Under the pieces are notes generated by a model. It was given only the letters and a program-made list of their open reading frames with translations, was not told the origin of the DNA and ran no database searches. From Arthrobacter sp. 135MFCol5.1 (lineage in GTDB: Bacteria; Actinomycetota; Actinomycetes; Actinomycetales; Micrococcaceae), in NCBI RefSeq assembly GCF_000374865.1, contig NZ_KB895458.1, forward strand, positions 121,097-185,096: a stretch of DNA of 64,000 nt. Reading direction: 5' to 3'. Below, in pieces: positions 38,951-48,261 of this stretch; positions within the stretch are counted from its first letter, which is position 1, and each line of letters begins with the position of its first letter. The position numbers and the translations under genes were made by a program.

Positions 38951-41230
38951 CTACAGCCGCGTGTCGAAGGACCCGCAGAAAACGTTCTCGTTGAAGGTGC
39001 CCTGGAAGCCGGACTTGCCTTGGATCTTCTCCACAGTGGCCCGGATGGCCTCCCGGGTCCCGGCGTGCGCGTGGATTGCCGTCTTGACCATGGGCACGTC
39101 GATGAGGTGGTTCGGCTGGTTCAGGGACACGAACACGGTGGGCACCTCGGTGACGTACCAGGGGATTTCCGCCGCCATGGGCGAGGACCACTTGATCCGG
39201 ATGGCGGCCTCCTGCGCGAAACCCTTCACGTTGGCGAACACGAAGGCGGCGTCGTACTTCTCCGCATAGTCCCCCGTGGCCTCCTCGGAGATGACGGACA
39301 TGAAGTTGACCCCGGCCTCCCCGGCCGCCTCGCGCTGTTCAGCCGTCCGGTACAAGGACACCTGGAAGCCGGCAGCCTCGAGTTCCTCCTTCACCACATC
39401 CAGGTAGGCCAGCGGATCAGCCCGCGTGAAGTCGGCACCGCCGGAGATGCCGTAGAGGCGGATCCGCGGATGGGTTTCGGGTGTGATGGGCAGGTTCCCC
39501 GCGGTGTCCTTGACCAGGGTCACGGTCTTGTCGGCGATCTCCGCCGCCACCGAACGGTGCGCAGCCGATCCAATGACGGCAAGCGCCTCGGCAGGCGGCA
39601 CCAGTTGACCTGCAGCCTTCAGGTGCAGCCCCAGCGATGCCTTCAGGCCGAGGATCCGCCGCAGCGCGTCGTGCAGCCGCTGCTCGGTGATGATCCCGGA
39701 CTTGTACCCATCCAGCATGTACTGGAAGTCCTCGGCCGGGTTCCGGAAGAAGAGGAACATGTCGCAGCCGGCGGCGATCGTGGCAGGCACCAGGTCCTTG
39801 CGCTTCTTCGCTTGCGTGAGGCCCACCATCTGCGAGGCATCGGTGAGGACCAGCCCGTTGAAGCCGAGCTCCCCGCGCAGCAGGTCCTGCAGGAGCTCCG
39901 GGGACAACGTGGCCGGCAGGATCTCTGCGTCGGCCAGGCCGGGCCGGAAATGCCGCGAAACTTCCGGCGCTCCAATGTGGCCCACCATGATCGACTGGAC
40001 CCCGTGGGCAATCATCTCCCGGTACACGTGCCCGTAGGTACGGTTCCATTCCTCGTACCCAAGGGTGTTGTAGGAGGTGACCACATGCTGGTCCCGCTCA
40101 TCGATGCCGTCCCCCGGGAAATGCTTCATGGCGCAAGCCGTCGGTGATTCGCTGATGCCGTCGAAGTACTCCTTGGCCCGTTCCACCACGATCTCCGGGG
40201 TGTTGCCGAACGAGCGGGTGGAGATCACGGTGTTCCGCCAGTTGTAGTGGATGTCCACGATCGGCGCGAAGGCCCAGTTGCAGCCCAGGGCCGCGGTCTC
40301 CACCCCGGCCACCTGCCCCATTTGCCGGGCAATGTCCTTGTCCGGGTGGGAACCGGCCTGCAGGTGCGTGGAGACGAACGTGCCGTCGTCGCAGCTGCCT
40401 GCACCGCCCATTTCCGGGTTGGACGCAACCAGCAGCGGAATCCTGGACCTGGACTGGGCGTAGCGGATGTGTTCCTGCACGGCGGCTGACGGTCCGGGCC
40501 GGTAGCGCATGCCGCCCACGTGATAGTTGTCCAGCACGCCGTCGAGGTAGCCGGGCGAGTAGTCGTTGTTGTGGTTGATGAACAGTTGCCCGATCTTTTC
40601 CTCGAGCGTCATCCCCGCAAGGGTGCCCTCCACCCAGGCGATGGCCCCGGCGTCGAGGTTGAACGGCGCGGCCGCAAGGTCGACGTCGAACTGCCGCGGC
40701 GGGGTGCCCCCGGCCGTCCGCTCGGGGGGTACGACGCCGGCGATCCCCTTGAGTGCCTGGCCCACGACGTCGGCGACGGGCACGGCAATGTCCACCACCA
40801 CGCCGGCCTCGTCGTCCTGGAGCGGCTCAAGGGTGGCGAGCTGGGAATCCAGCAGCGCGGGCGGCATGAAGTGGCCGCTGCGGCCTTCCGTCCGCGCCTT
40901 CAGGACTTCCTTGCTGCCGTTCAGGTGCAGGAAGACCGTGTCCGGCGCCTGGGCACGGATGGCGTCGCGGTACGTGCGGCGCAGCGCCGAGCAGGCCAGG
41001 ACCAGGCCGCCGTCGGCCGCGCCGGCAAGCCTGCTGCCCACGGTGGCCAGCCAGGGCCAGCGGTCCTCATCCGTCAAGGGCGTGCCGGCAGCCATCTTGG
41101 CGACGTTTTCCACCGGGTGCAAGGAATCGCCGTCCAGGAACGGGACGCCCAGTTCGCGGGCCACGAGATCGCCGATGGTGGTCTTGCCGCAGCCGGAGAC
41201 GCCCATCACGACGATTCGGATCTTGCTCAT
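38951..41230 (-). CDS. Gluconokinase-GH3 glycosidase fusion
   Basis: A 759-residue single ORF. Residues 1-165 are a gluconokinase of the GntK type (P-loop GVSGCGKTT, DGDSLHPVENVAKM, DEDRWPWL, GHFMPPALLDSQLATLEPL). After a Pro-rich linker (about 170-190), residues 195-759 are a family 3 glycoside hydrolase: KHFPGDGIDERDQHVV (acid/base region as in NagZ-like GH3) and nucleophile Asp in GLVLTDASQM. Both halves are normally separate proteins. It is the last gene of the hexuronate operon, so the fused enzyme may phosphorylate gluconate released by the glycosidase. Confidence 0.8.
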   Translation of the reverse strand: MSKIRIVVMGVSGCGKTTIGDLVARELGVPFLDGDSLHPVENVAKMAAGTPLTDEDRWPWLATVGSRLAGAADGGLVLACSALRRTYRDAIRAQAPDTVFLHLNGSKEVLKARTEGRSGHFMPPALLDSQLATLEPLQDDEAGVVVDIAVPVADVVGQALKGIAGVVPPERTAGGTPPRQFDVDLAAAPFNLDAGAIAWVEGTLAGMTLEEKIGQLFINHNNDYSPGYLDGVLDNYHVGGMRYRPGPSAAVQEHIRYAQSRSRIPLLVASNPEMGGAGSCDDGTFVSTHLQAGSHPDKDIARQMGQVAGVETAALGCNWAFAPIVDIHYNWRNTVISTRSFGNTPEIVVERAKEYFDGISESPTACAMKHFPGDGIDERDQHVVTSYNTLGYEEWNRTYGHVYREMIAHGVQSIMVGHIGAPEVSRHFRPGLADAEILPATLSPELLQDLLRGELGFNGLVLTDASQMVGLTQAKKRKDLVPATIAAGCDMFLFFRNPAEDFQYMLDGYKSGIITEQRLHDALRRILGLKASLGLHLKAAGQLVPPAEALAVIGSAAHRSVAAEIADKTVTLVKDTAGNLPITPETHPRIRLYGISGGADFTRADPLAYLDVVKEELEAAGFQVSLYRTAEQREAAGEAGVNFMSVISEEATGDYAEKYDAAFVFANVKGFAQEAAIRIKWSSPMAAEIPWYVTEVPTVFVSLNQPNHLIDVPMVKTAIHAHAGTREAIRATVEKIQGKSGFQGTFNENVFCGSFDTRL

Positions 41231-41261
41231 CGGGTGCTTTCCTTACCAGTCGTGGCCAGCC

Positions 41262-42491
41262 TCACCAGTCATGCACCGTGCCGTCGACCAGGCGGTTGTA
41301 GGGCAGGTAGGCCTGCTGGTAGGGGTAGGCGGCGGCTGCTCGCTCGTTGAATTCGACGCCGATGCCGGGCTTGTCGCCGGGGTGCAGGTAGCCGTCGGTG
41401 AACGTCATGGACTGTTCGAAGACCTCGTTGGTCTTGTCCGAGTGCTGCATGTACTCCTGGATGCCGTAGTTGTGGATGGCAAGGCCCACATGCAGCTGCG
41501 CGGCGAAGCCCACGGGCGAAATATCCGTGGGGCCGTGGAAACCGGACTTGATCTGGTACTGCGCCGCGAAGTCCATGACCTTCTTCAGCGGCGAAATCCC
41601 GCCGAAGTGCGTGGACGCTGCCCGGACATAGTCGATCAGCTGTTCCTTGATCAGCGTCTGGAAGTCGAACACGGTGTTGAAGATTTCACCGATCGCCAGC
41701 GGTGTGGTGGTGTGCTGGCGGACCAGGCGCAGGCCCTCCTGGTTCTCCGCCGGAGTGCAGTCCTCCAGCCAGAACAGGTCATACGGCTCCAGGGCCTTGC
41801 CCAGTTTCGCGGCCTGGATGGGCGTCATCCGGTGGTGCCCGTCATGCAGCAGCGGGATCTCGGGGCCGAACTCGTTCCGGACAGCCTCAAAGACCGTGGG
41901 CAGGTGCCGTAGGTAGGCGCGGGTGTCCCAGTCCTCTTCCTGCGGGAACGCTCCCCGGCCGGCGGGCTCGTAGTCATACCGCTCCCCCGATGCCTGTGCC
42001 TGGGCAGCCACGCCGTAGACGGCTTTGATCCCCGGGATGGCGGTCTGGATCCGGATGGACTTGTAGCCGAGCTCCAAGTGCTCCCGCACGGAATCGAACA
42101 GCGACTCGATGTCCGAGCCGGACGCGTGGCCGTAGGCGCGCAGTCCGTTCCGGGACGCTCCGCCCAGCAGCTGGTACACGGGAAGCCCGGCAACCTTGCC
42201 CTTGATGTCCCACAGCGCCATGTCCACGGCGGCGATGGCCGCCATGGTGACCGGGCCACGGCGCCAGTACGCGCTCCGGTACAGGAACTGCCAGGTGTCC
42301 TCGATCCGGTGCGGGTCCTTCCCGATCAGCAGCTGCGCGACGTGCTCCTTGAGATAGGCGGCGACGGCGAGCTCGCGGCCGTTCAGGGTGGCGTCGCCGA
42401 TACCCGTCACGCCGTCGTCCGTGGTGATCCGGAGGGTCACGAAATTTCGGGTGGGGCTGGTAACGAAGACATCGGCGGCAATGATTTTCAT
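41262..42491 (-). CDS. manD: D-mannonate dehydratase, enolase superfamily
   Basis: A 409-residue enolase-superfamily enzyme. [60 protein letters not shown] and the C-terminal [10 protein letters not shown] and [12 protein letters not shown] match ManD. It converts D-mannonate to 2-keto-3-deoxygluconate. It follows uxuB in the operon, so the uronate route fructuronate to mannonate to KDG is complete to this point. Confidence 0.88.
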   Translation of the reverse strand: MKIIAADVFVTSPTRNFVTLRITTDDGVTGIGDATLNGRELAVAAYLKEHVAQLLIGKDPHRIEDTWQFLYRSAYWRRGPVTMAAIAAVDMALWDIKGKVAGLPVYQLLGGASRNGLRAYGHASGSDIESLFDSVREHLELGYKSIRIQTAIPGIKAVYGVAAQAQASGERYDYEPAGRGAFPQEEDWDTRAYLRHLPTVFEAVRNEFGPEIPLLHDGHHRMTPIQAAKLGKALEPYDLFWLEDCTPAENQEGLRLVRQHTTTPLAIGEIFNTVFDFQTLIKEQLIDYVRAASTHFGGISPLKKVMDFAAQYQIKSGFHGPTDISPVGFAAQLHVGLAIHNYGIQEYMQHSDKTNEVFEQSMTFTDGYLHPGDKPGIGVEFNERAAAAYPYQQAYLPYNRLVDGTVHDW

Positions 42492-42527
42492 GGGACTAAC
42501 TGTTCCTTCCGGAAGTAAAAGCGGGAT

Positions 42528-43940
42528 TCAGGTACGTGCGGGGGTGGCGGCCGGGGCCGCTGCGAAGGATCCGAGCAGCCGGGAAACAAGGTCGACAACG
42601 TCAGGGTCCTCTGCGAGGGCAGCGCTGACGAGGCGAAGCAAACCCTGTACCCGATTGGTTCCGTCAAGTGCCACGGCAGCCTGGATGTCGGCGGCGAGCG
42701 GGTCCTGGAAGTCGTTTCCCGCGGTGACGTAGTCAATCCAGGCGGCAAGCATCAAAGCGCTGCCTGCGCCACTGCGGCCGTCGGCCCGTTCCGCCGCCAT
42801 CACGGGTACCGCGCGCATGCGCAGCTTGGTGGTGGCATCGGCCGCGATCTGTGCGAGCCGGTGGGCGATACGCGCGTTTCCGAAGCGGTCCAGCAGGGCC
42901 CGGCGGTACGTCGGAATGTCCAGCCCTTCCCCCTGCAGGTGGCGGGCTGCCTCGTCCCAGAAGTCCTCCACCGCTTTCCGGCAGAGGGGGTCTGCCAGGG
43001 CGTCCGCCACGGTGGCATGCCCGCGGAGCTGTCCGGCGTAGGCAAGGATGGAATGCGAGCCGTTGAGGAGCCACAGCTTCCGGTTCTCATAGGGCTCGAT
43101 GTCACCGACCACGACGGCGCCGGCCTCCTCCCAGCGGGGACGCCCGGCCGGGAAGTCCCCGCTGAGCACCCAGTTCCGGAAAGGTTCAGCCACCACCGGC
43201 GAATTGTCGCTGTAACCGCATTGCTCTTCCACCTCTGCGATGTCCGCCTCGGTGGTCCGCGGCGTAATCCTGTCCACGGACGTGCTGACAAAGCTGACGT
43301 TCGCCTCGATCCATCCGGCCAGCCCGGAACCCCATCCGGAGGCCAGTCCCAGGACGGCCCGGCGGGCAACTTCACCGTTTGCGGACAAGTTGTCGCAGCT
43401 GACGACGGCGATGGGTCCCGCGCCGCTGTCCCGGCGCCTGGCAAGGGCCAACACCAGGCGGCCCAGCGGAGTGCCGGGCACTCCGGCCTCCCCGGACGCT
43501 GCTGCCGACAGCGCCCGGAGGTCATCCGCCGTGCCTGGGGCGCCGGCGTCGAACGTTCCATCCGCGGCCAGCCCGTAGGCTGCCTCGGTGATGGTCAGCG
43601 TGACCACCGCTGTCTCCTTCGCCGCGACAAGCTCGCAGAGCCGTGCGGTGTTGGCGCCATCCACCGCTTCCACAATGCTGCCGATGACTTCGAAGCTGTC
43701 CCCGCGGGCCGACCGCTCCACCAGCGTGTAGAGGCAGTCCTGGCGGGACAGCGCTGCCGCGGCGTCGGGCCGGCGGCCCGTGAACGCCGCGATCCCCCAC
43801 TCCGCCGCGTCCGGGGCGTGCTGGGTATACCAGGCCTGGTGGGAGCGGTGGAACGCCCCCAGCCCAAGGTGCACGATGCGCACCGGAGGCTTGGGCAGCG
43901 GCTTCAGGCTGCGGTTGAGTGCAGGCAGCGCGGCGTTCAC
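42528..43940 (-). CDS. uxuB: Fructuronate reductase / mannitol-dehydrogenase family protein
   Basis: A 470-residue NAD-dependent enzyme of the mannitol dehydrogenase family. The Rossmann start is VRIVHLGLGAFHRSHQAWYTQ, with the SCDNLSANGEVARRAVLG catalytic region and WLLNGSHSILAYAG with the typical Lys/Asn/His cluster partly visible. In the context of uxaC and manD it should reduce fructuronate to mannonate. The uxaC stop overlaps its ATG, indicating co-transcription. Confidence 0.88.
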   Translation of the reverse strand: MNAALPALNRSLKPLPKPPVRIVHLGLGAFHRSHQAWYTQHAPDAAEWGIAAFTGRRPDAAAALSRQDCLYTLVERSARGDSFEVIGSIVEAVDGANTARLCELVAAKETAVVTLTITEAAYGLAADGTFDAGAPGTADDLRALSAAASGEAGVPGTPLGRLVLALARRRDSGAGPIAVVSCDNLSANGEVARRAVLGLASGWGSGLAGWIEANVSFVSTSVDRITPRTTEADIAEVEEQCGYSDNSPVVAEPFRNWVLSGDFPAGRPRWEEAGAVVVGDIEPYENRKLWLLNGSHSILAYAGQLRGHATVADALADPLCRKAVEDFWDEAARHLQGEGLDIPTYRRALLDRFGNARIAHRLAQIAADATTKLRMRAVPVMAAERADGRSGAGSALMLAAWIDYVTAGNDFQDPLAADIQAAVALDGTNRVQGLLRLVSAALAEDPDVVDLVSRLLGSFAAAPAATPART

Positions 43941-45340
43941 AGCTTGAACACCCTCCGTGGCGACCCGTCCACGATGTCCACGATAAGTTCGTGTGCCCGT
44001 TCCTCGGTGACCCGGTGTTCGGCCACGAGGCGGGCCAGGAAGGACGCCTCGATCCGCCGGGCCGTGTCGTGGCGGGCCGGAATGGAGCAGAAGGCGCGGG
44101 TGTCATCGATGAACCCGGAGGACCGCGAGAAACCCGCGGTCTCCGTCACCGCGGACCGGAAGCGCAGCATGGCGTCCGGGGCGTCCAGGAACCACCAGGG
44201 CGCACCGAGGTAGACCGACGGGTAGAACCCGGCCAGCGGCGCCAGTTCGCGGGAGAAGACGGTCTCATCCAGGGTGAACAGGACCAGGTGGAAGTCCTTT
44301 GCCGTGCCAAAGTCCTGCAGCAGCGGCCGGATGGCTTCGGTGTAGTTCACCGCCACCGGGATGTCGTGCCCGGTATCGGCGCCAAAGGCCTCGAACGTGG
44401 GTGCGTGGTGGTTCCGGAAGGAGCCCGGGTGGATGGTCATGACCAGCCCGTCCTCCACCGACATCCTGGCCATCTGGTACAGCATGTGGGCTTCGAAGGC
44501 GTCCCTGTCCCGGGCGCTCGCCTGACCCGTCCTGCCACGCTCAAAAAGCCGCTCCGCCTCGCCGTCGTCCAGTTTCAGGGTGGCAGGCGTGAACACGCCG
44601 TGGTCGGCGGAGACGGCGCCGCGCTCCACGAAGTGCCGGCGCCGCGACTCAAGTGCCTTGATGTACCCGGCGTAGCCGGTGGCACCCTCCCCCGCAGAGC
44701 CGAGGAGGCGTTCCACGTTCTCCTGCCAGGACGGATGTGCCATGTTCAAGTACTGGTCCGGCCGGAAGGTGGGCAGCACCCGGCCGGCGAACGCGGGGTC
44801 CGCGTGCAGCGCAGCGTGGCTGTCCAGCGAATCCAGCGGGTCATCCGTGGTGGCGAGCACCTCGATGTTGAATTCCTTGAACAGTTCCCGTGGCCGGAAA
44901 CCGGGCTCGGACAGTTTGGCCTGCAGGGCATCATAGAGCTGGTCGGCGTTCTGGCCGGACGGTTCCTCGGCCAGGCCGAAGACATGGGCGAACTCCTGCC
45001 GGATCCAATACCCGGAGGCGGTTCCCTCGAAAGTCGGCCATGCTTCACAGAAGTGCCGCCAGACCTGCCGCGACTCTGCGGGCTGGTTGCCCAGGCCCAG
45101 CTGGTCCATGGTCACCCCGCCGGCGTGGATCAGGCGGGTGACGTAATGGTCCGGAGTGACCAGGAGCGCGGCCGGGTCAGGGAACGGCGTGTTCTGTTCG
45201 ATGACCGCGGCGTCGACGTGCCCGTGCGGGGAGATGATGGGGAGCCCTTCCACCCGGGAGAAGAGCGAGCGGGCAATGTCCCGGACCGCGGGATCGGCGG
45301 GCAGGAGCCGGTCCGGGTGGTCCGCTATGGTCTGCGCCAT
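43937..45340 (-). CDS. uxaC: Glucuronate (uronate) isomerase
   Basis: A 467-residue amidohydrolase-superfamily enzyme. LPIISPHGHVDAAVIEQN, the YGATGYAG-region residues and RSSGFIDDTRAFCSIPARHD near the C-terminus fit UxaC. It converts glucuronate to fructuronate or galacturonate to tagaturonate. It lies between a sugar epimerase and uxuB in one operon. Confidence 0.9.
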   Translation of the reverse strand: MAQTIADHPDRLLPADPAVRDIARSLFSRVEGLPIISPHGHVDAAVIEQNTPFPDPAALLVTPDHYVTRLIHAGGVTMDQLGLGNQPAESRQVWRHFCEAWPTFEGTASGYWIRQEFAHVFGLAEEPSGQNADQLYDALQAKLSEPGFRPRELFKEFNIEVLATTDDPLDSLDSHAALHADPAFAGRVLPTFRPDQYLNMAHPSWQENVERLLGSAGEGATGYAGYIKALESRRRHFVERGAVSADHGVFTPATLKLDDGEAERLFERGRTGQASARDRDAFEAHMLYQMARMSVEDGLVMTIHPGSFRNHHAPTFEAFGADTGHDIPVAVNYTEAIRPLLQDFGTAKDFHLVLFTLDETVFSRELAPLAGFYPSVYLGAPWWFLDAPDAMLRFRSAVTETAGFSRSSGFIDDTRAFCSIPARHDTARRIEASFLARLVAEHRVTEERAHELIVDIVDGSPRRVFKL

Positions 45341-45343
45341 GGC

Positions 45344-46249
45344 TCAACGCCTCCCGGCTGCGACACTGAGGCCAGCCAAGGCGGCCGTGGCGCGGAGGTA
45401 TTCGAGGTTCCCGACGGTCCGTTCGGCCAGCGGGAGCTCAGTGGAAAAGTCCTCCACGGTCACCCAGCCGTCGTATCCGAAGGCGGCGAGCGCCTTGAAG
45501 TACTGCAGGACGCTGCCCTGGCCCGCGCGCAGGGGCGCCCACTCGTTCTTGAAAATGGCTGCCCCTGACTCGTCGGTCTCGCCGCTGTCCACCCACACCG
45601 CGTTCTTCACGTGCACGTGCGCCAGGTAGTCGCCGAGGAGCTCGAAGGCGGGCAGGTAGTCCTCCTGCCCTTCGATCAGCAGGTTGCCCAGGTCGTGGAT
45701 GACGCCGACGTGCCGGGGGTCCAGGCCGTCCAGGAGCCGCAGCGCCGATGATGCCGACGCGGTGATGGTGCGGTGGTGCAGCTCCACGAGGGCCTTCACT
45801 CCGTGGTGCGCCGCCCGCTCGGCGATCCATTCGAAATCGCGGCGGGCAGCGGCGAAGAGTTCCGGGTACGGGGTGCCGCTGGCCGGTTCGTTGCCCCAGG
45901 CTGCGGTTCCGAGCGGCGGCGTGGTCACCCGCACCTGGCCGGCTCCTAGCTTGGCGGTGGCGGCGAGCATGCGGTCCACATCGTCATGGTTGTCGCACCG
46001 CGCGTACCCACCGATGCCGGAGAACTCCAGGCCGGCGTCGCTGGTAATGGCGGCGATCCGGTCCAGGTGGTTTTCCATTCCGGCCAGCGGCACGGTTGCT
46101 TTGTTCCCGGCCCAGAAGCCGGGCTCGGGGGCGTCGCCCTGGTCCGTGATGCGCCATTCGACGCCGTCCCAGCCCTGTCCGGCAAGCTGCTGGACGGCCT
46201 CCTCGGGGGTCCACTCGGGGGTTGATGCGGTAAATACTGAAAACTTCAT
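45344..46249 (-). CDS. Sugar phosphate isomerase/epimerase (TIM-barrel), copy 1
   Basis: A 301-residue TIM-barrel of the xylose-isomerase-like AP endonuclease 2 superfamily. It begins MKFSVFTASTPEWTPEEAVQQLAGQGWDGVEWR and has metal-binding positions in VELHHRTI, VGVIHDLGNLLI, VHVKNAV and VTVEDFS. I chose ATG 46249 over an upstream start because it begins the first beta strand. Possible role is epimerising a uronate or oxidised sugar produced upstream. Confidence 0.8.
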   Translation of the reverse strand: MKFSVFTASTPEWTPEEAVQQLAGQGWDGVEWRITDQGDAPEPGFWAGNKATVPLAGMENHLDRIAAITSDAGLEFSGIGGYARCDNHDDVDRMLAATAKLGAGQVRVTTPPLGTAAWGNEPASGTPYPELFAAARRDFEWIAERAAHHGVKALVELHHRTITASASSALRLLDGLDPRHVGVIHDLGNLLIEGQEDYLPAFELLGDYLAHVHVKNAVWVDSGETDESGAAIFKNEWAPLRAGQGSVLQYFKALAAFGYDGWVTVEDFSTELPLAERTVGNLEYLRATAALAGLSVAAGRR

Positions 46250-46253
46250 GGTG

Positions 46254-47414
46254 TCAGGCGCTTTCTGCCGTGCTGCCGGTGTGGACTTCGAGGTCGTTGT
46301 ACTTGCCTGCCAAAACATCCTCGAAGAGGACTGGCTGGCCGAGGGTGGCCGAGACGTATACCGAACGCACCGCGGCAAGGGCATTGACGGCGTCGCTGAC
46401 CGTGACTCCTGGCTGCTTCCCACCGGCGATCGCGGCCAGGATGTCCCGGTACTGACGGACGTGGCCGGCCGGGTACACGGTGGGATCGGCTGCTTTGTAG
46501 TCTTCCTCGGGGTACTTGGCCAGTTCTTCCTCCGACTGGTTGCCGCCGCCCTGGAGTCCCATGTCCGCCGAGGCGCCGCCTGCGGCCCTGCTGTGGAAGT
46601 ACTCCAGCCGGTCGTTGTCCACCACGGCCGAGCCCTCGGAGCCCATGAGCTGCACGCGCACGGTCAACCCCGGGTAGGCGGCAGTGGTGGCGTGAAGGAC
46701 AGCCAGGCCGCCGTTCTCGAAGGTCACGGTGGCTACCGCCGTGTCCTCCACTTCGATGCGTTCGTGGGCGAGGCGGGCGGTGTGCGCAAAGATTTCCACC
46801 GGCCGTCCCATGAACCACAAAAGCAGGTCCACGGTGTGCACGCCCTGGTTCATGAGGGCGCCGCCGCCGTCCATCGCCCACGTGCCGCGCCAGTCGCCGG
46901 AATCGTAGTAGCCCTGGCTGCGCCACCATGCCACCGAGGCGATGGCGGAGGTCAGCTTGCCGAACCGGCCATCGGCGATGGCGCGGGACACGGCGACGCT
47001 GGACTGGTCGAACCGGTGCTGGCTGATGACCGAGGCAACGATGCCCTTGCCGGCTGCTTCCTTCGCGGCTGCCTCGATTTCCTGGGCCCGGCTGAGGTCC
47101 ACGTCGAGGGGCTTTTCGATGACCACGTGCTTGCCTGCCGCCAGCACCTCCAGGCTCTGCTGGATGTGCAGGCCGCTGGGAGTCGCGAGTGCCACGAGGT
47201 GGATGTCTTCGGCGGCGAAGGCCTCGGCCTGGGTGGTGTACTGGGCCGGCCGCGTACCGCCCTGCTGTTCGATGAAGTCCGCGAGTGCTTCGGCGGCCGC
47301 CGGAATGGCATCGATGAGGGCGACGATGCGGACTTCCGGGAATTCGCGGAGGGCTACGGCGTGGGTGCGGCCAATGACGCCGCACCCGGTGATGGCTGCA
47401 TTCAAGGTGGTCAT
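46254..47414 (-). CDS. Gfo/Idh/MocA-family oxidoreductase
   Basis: A 386-residue NAD(P)-dependent oxidoreductase. The N-terminal Rossmann motif AAITGCGVIGRTHAVAL and the EKPLDVDLSRAQEIE catalytic Lys region are clear; the C-terminal half is the Gfo substrate-binding domain. Together with two TIM-barrel epimerase-like proteins it can oxidise and epimerise a carbohydrate hydroxyl group. The specific reaction is not predicted. Confidence 0.85.
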   Translation of the reverse strand: MTTLNAAITGCGVIGRTHAVALREFPEVRIVALIDAIPAAAEALADFIEQQGGTRPAQYTTQAEAFAAEDIHLVALATPSGLHIQQSLEVLAAGKHVVIEKPLDVDLSRAQEIEAAAKEAAGKGIVASVISQHRFDQSSVAVSRAIADGRFGKLTSAIASVAWWRSQGYYDSGDWRGTWAMDGGGALMNQGVHTVDLLLWFMGRPVEIFAHTARLAHERIEVEDTAVATVTFENGGLAVLHATTAAYPGLTVRVQLMGSEGSAVVDNDRLEYFHSRAAGGASADMGLQGGGNQSEEELAKYPEEDYKAADPTVYPAGHVRQYRDILAAIAGGKQPGVTVSDAVNALAAVRSVYVSATLGQPVLFEDVLAGKYNDLEVHTGSTAESA

Positions 47415-48259
47415 GCGGTCTGGACTCCTGCTTCTGCGGTGACTTTGGCGAAGGCGCGGGCTGCGATTCCGAAGGCCGTGGGGCCGGAGAATCCGCCCAG
47501 GCCGTGGGCACCGGCGAGGTGCGGCTCAAGGGAAGCGAAGCCTTCGTAGCCGTCAGCCTTGAGCGCCTCGACGGTCTTCAGGACGTCCCCGTCGCCCTCG
47601 CCGGCAGGCACTACGTGGCCGTTGGCAAAGAGGGCATCCTTGACCTGGAGGTATTCCAGGTGCGGGCGCAGCTTGGCGTATCCCTCGTCGAAGGGCTTGA
47701 CGCCCACCTGGACGAAGTTTGCAGCGTCCCAGGCCACCTTCAAGGCAGGTGAGTCCACGGTCTCGATGATGTCCAGGACGCGGTCCGGGACGTCTCCGAA
47801 GATGTCCTTCTCGTTTTCGTGCAGGAGGATCACGCCGGCTTCCTCGGCCACGCCGGCCAGGGCGCGCATGCGCTCGATGACGTCATCGCGGATGCTGTCC
47901 ACCTGGACTGACTCGCCGTAGTAGAAGGAGAAGATGCGGATGTAATTCGCGTCCAGGACCTTGGCGGCATTGACCGCACGGCGCAACCGCTCCACCTCAT
48001 GCTCCACCGGGAGGCTGACGTCCACTTTTCCTATGGGCGAGGCAATGGCCGAAACCTTCATGCCTTTATCTGCCAGCAGGGCGGCAAGTGCCTGGAGCTG
48101 CTCGTCGCTGAGGTCCACAATGTTGGTTCCCCATGCGCTGCGGACCTCGATGTGGTTGGCGCCGAGGGCCTGCAGCACGGCGATCTGGACTGCGGGGTCG
48201 TCGTCGATTTCGTCGCCGAAACCTGACAGCTGCCACGTGACCTGGGTGGTCGAGACCAT
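47411..48259 (-). CDS. Sugar phosphate isomerase/epimerase (TIM-barrel), copy 2
   Basis: A 282-residue TIM-barrel starting at ATG 48259 (MVSTTQVTWQLSGFGDEIDDD). Metal-binding segments are VILLHENEKDIF, KVAWDAANFVQVG, LQVKDAL and GFASLEPHL. It belongs to the same superfamily as the copy at 45344-46249 but is clearly different in sequence. Its stop overlaps the Gfo/Idh/MocA gene start as ATGA. Confidence 0.82.
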   Translation of the reverse strand: MVSTTQVTWQLSGFGDEIDDDPAVQIAVLQALGANHIEVRSAWGTNIVDLSDEQLQALAALLADKGMKVSAIASPIGKVDVSLPVEHEVERLRRAVNAAKVLDANYIRIFSFYYGESVQVDSIRDDVIERMRALAGVAEEAGVILLHENEKDIFGDVPDRVLDIIETVDSPALKVAWDAANFVQVGVKPFDEGYAKLRPHLEYLQVKDALFANGHVVPAGEGDGDVLKTVEALKADGYEGFASLEPHLAGAHGLGGFSGPTAFGIAARAFAKVTAEAGVQTA

Positions 48260-48261
48260 GG

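Noticed and set aside
38648..40147. Plus-strand ORF opposite the GH3 part
   Set aside because: Antisense shadow; no domain, low-complexity composition.
43919..45568. Long plus-strand ORF opposite uxaC
   Set aside because: Antisense shadow in high-GC DNA; uxaC is a full-length, recognisable family member.
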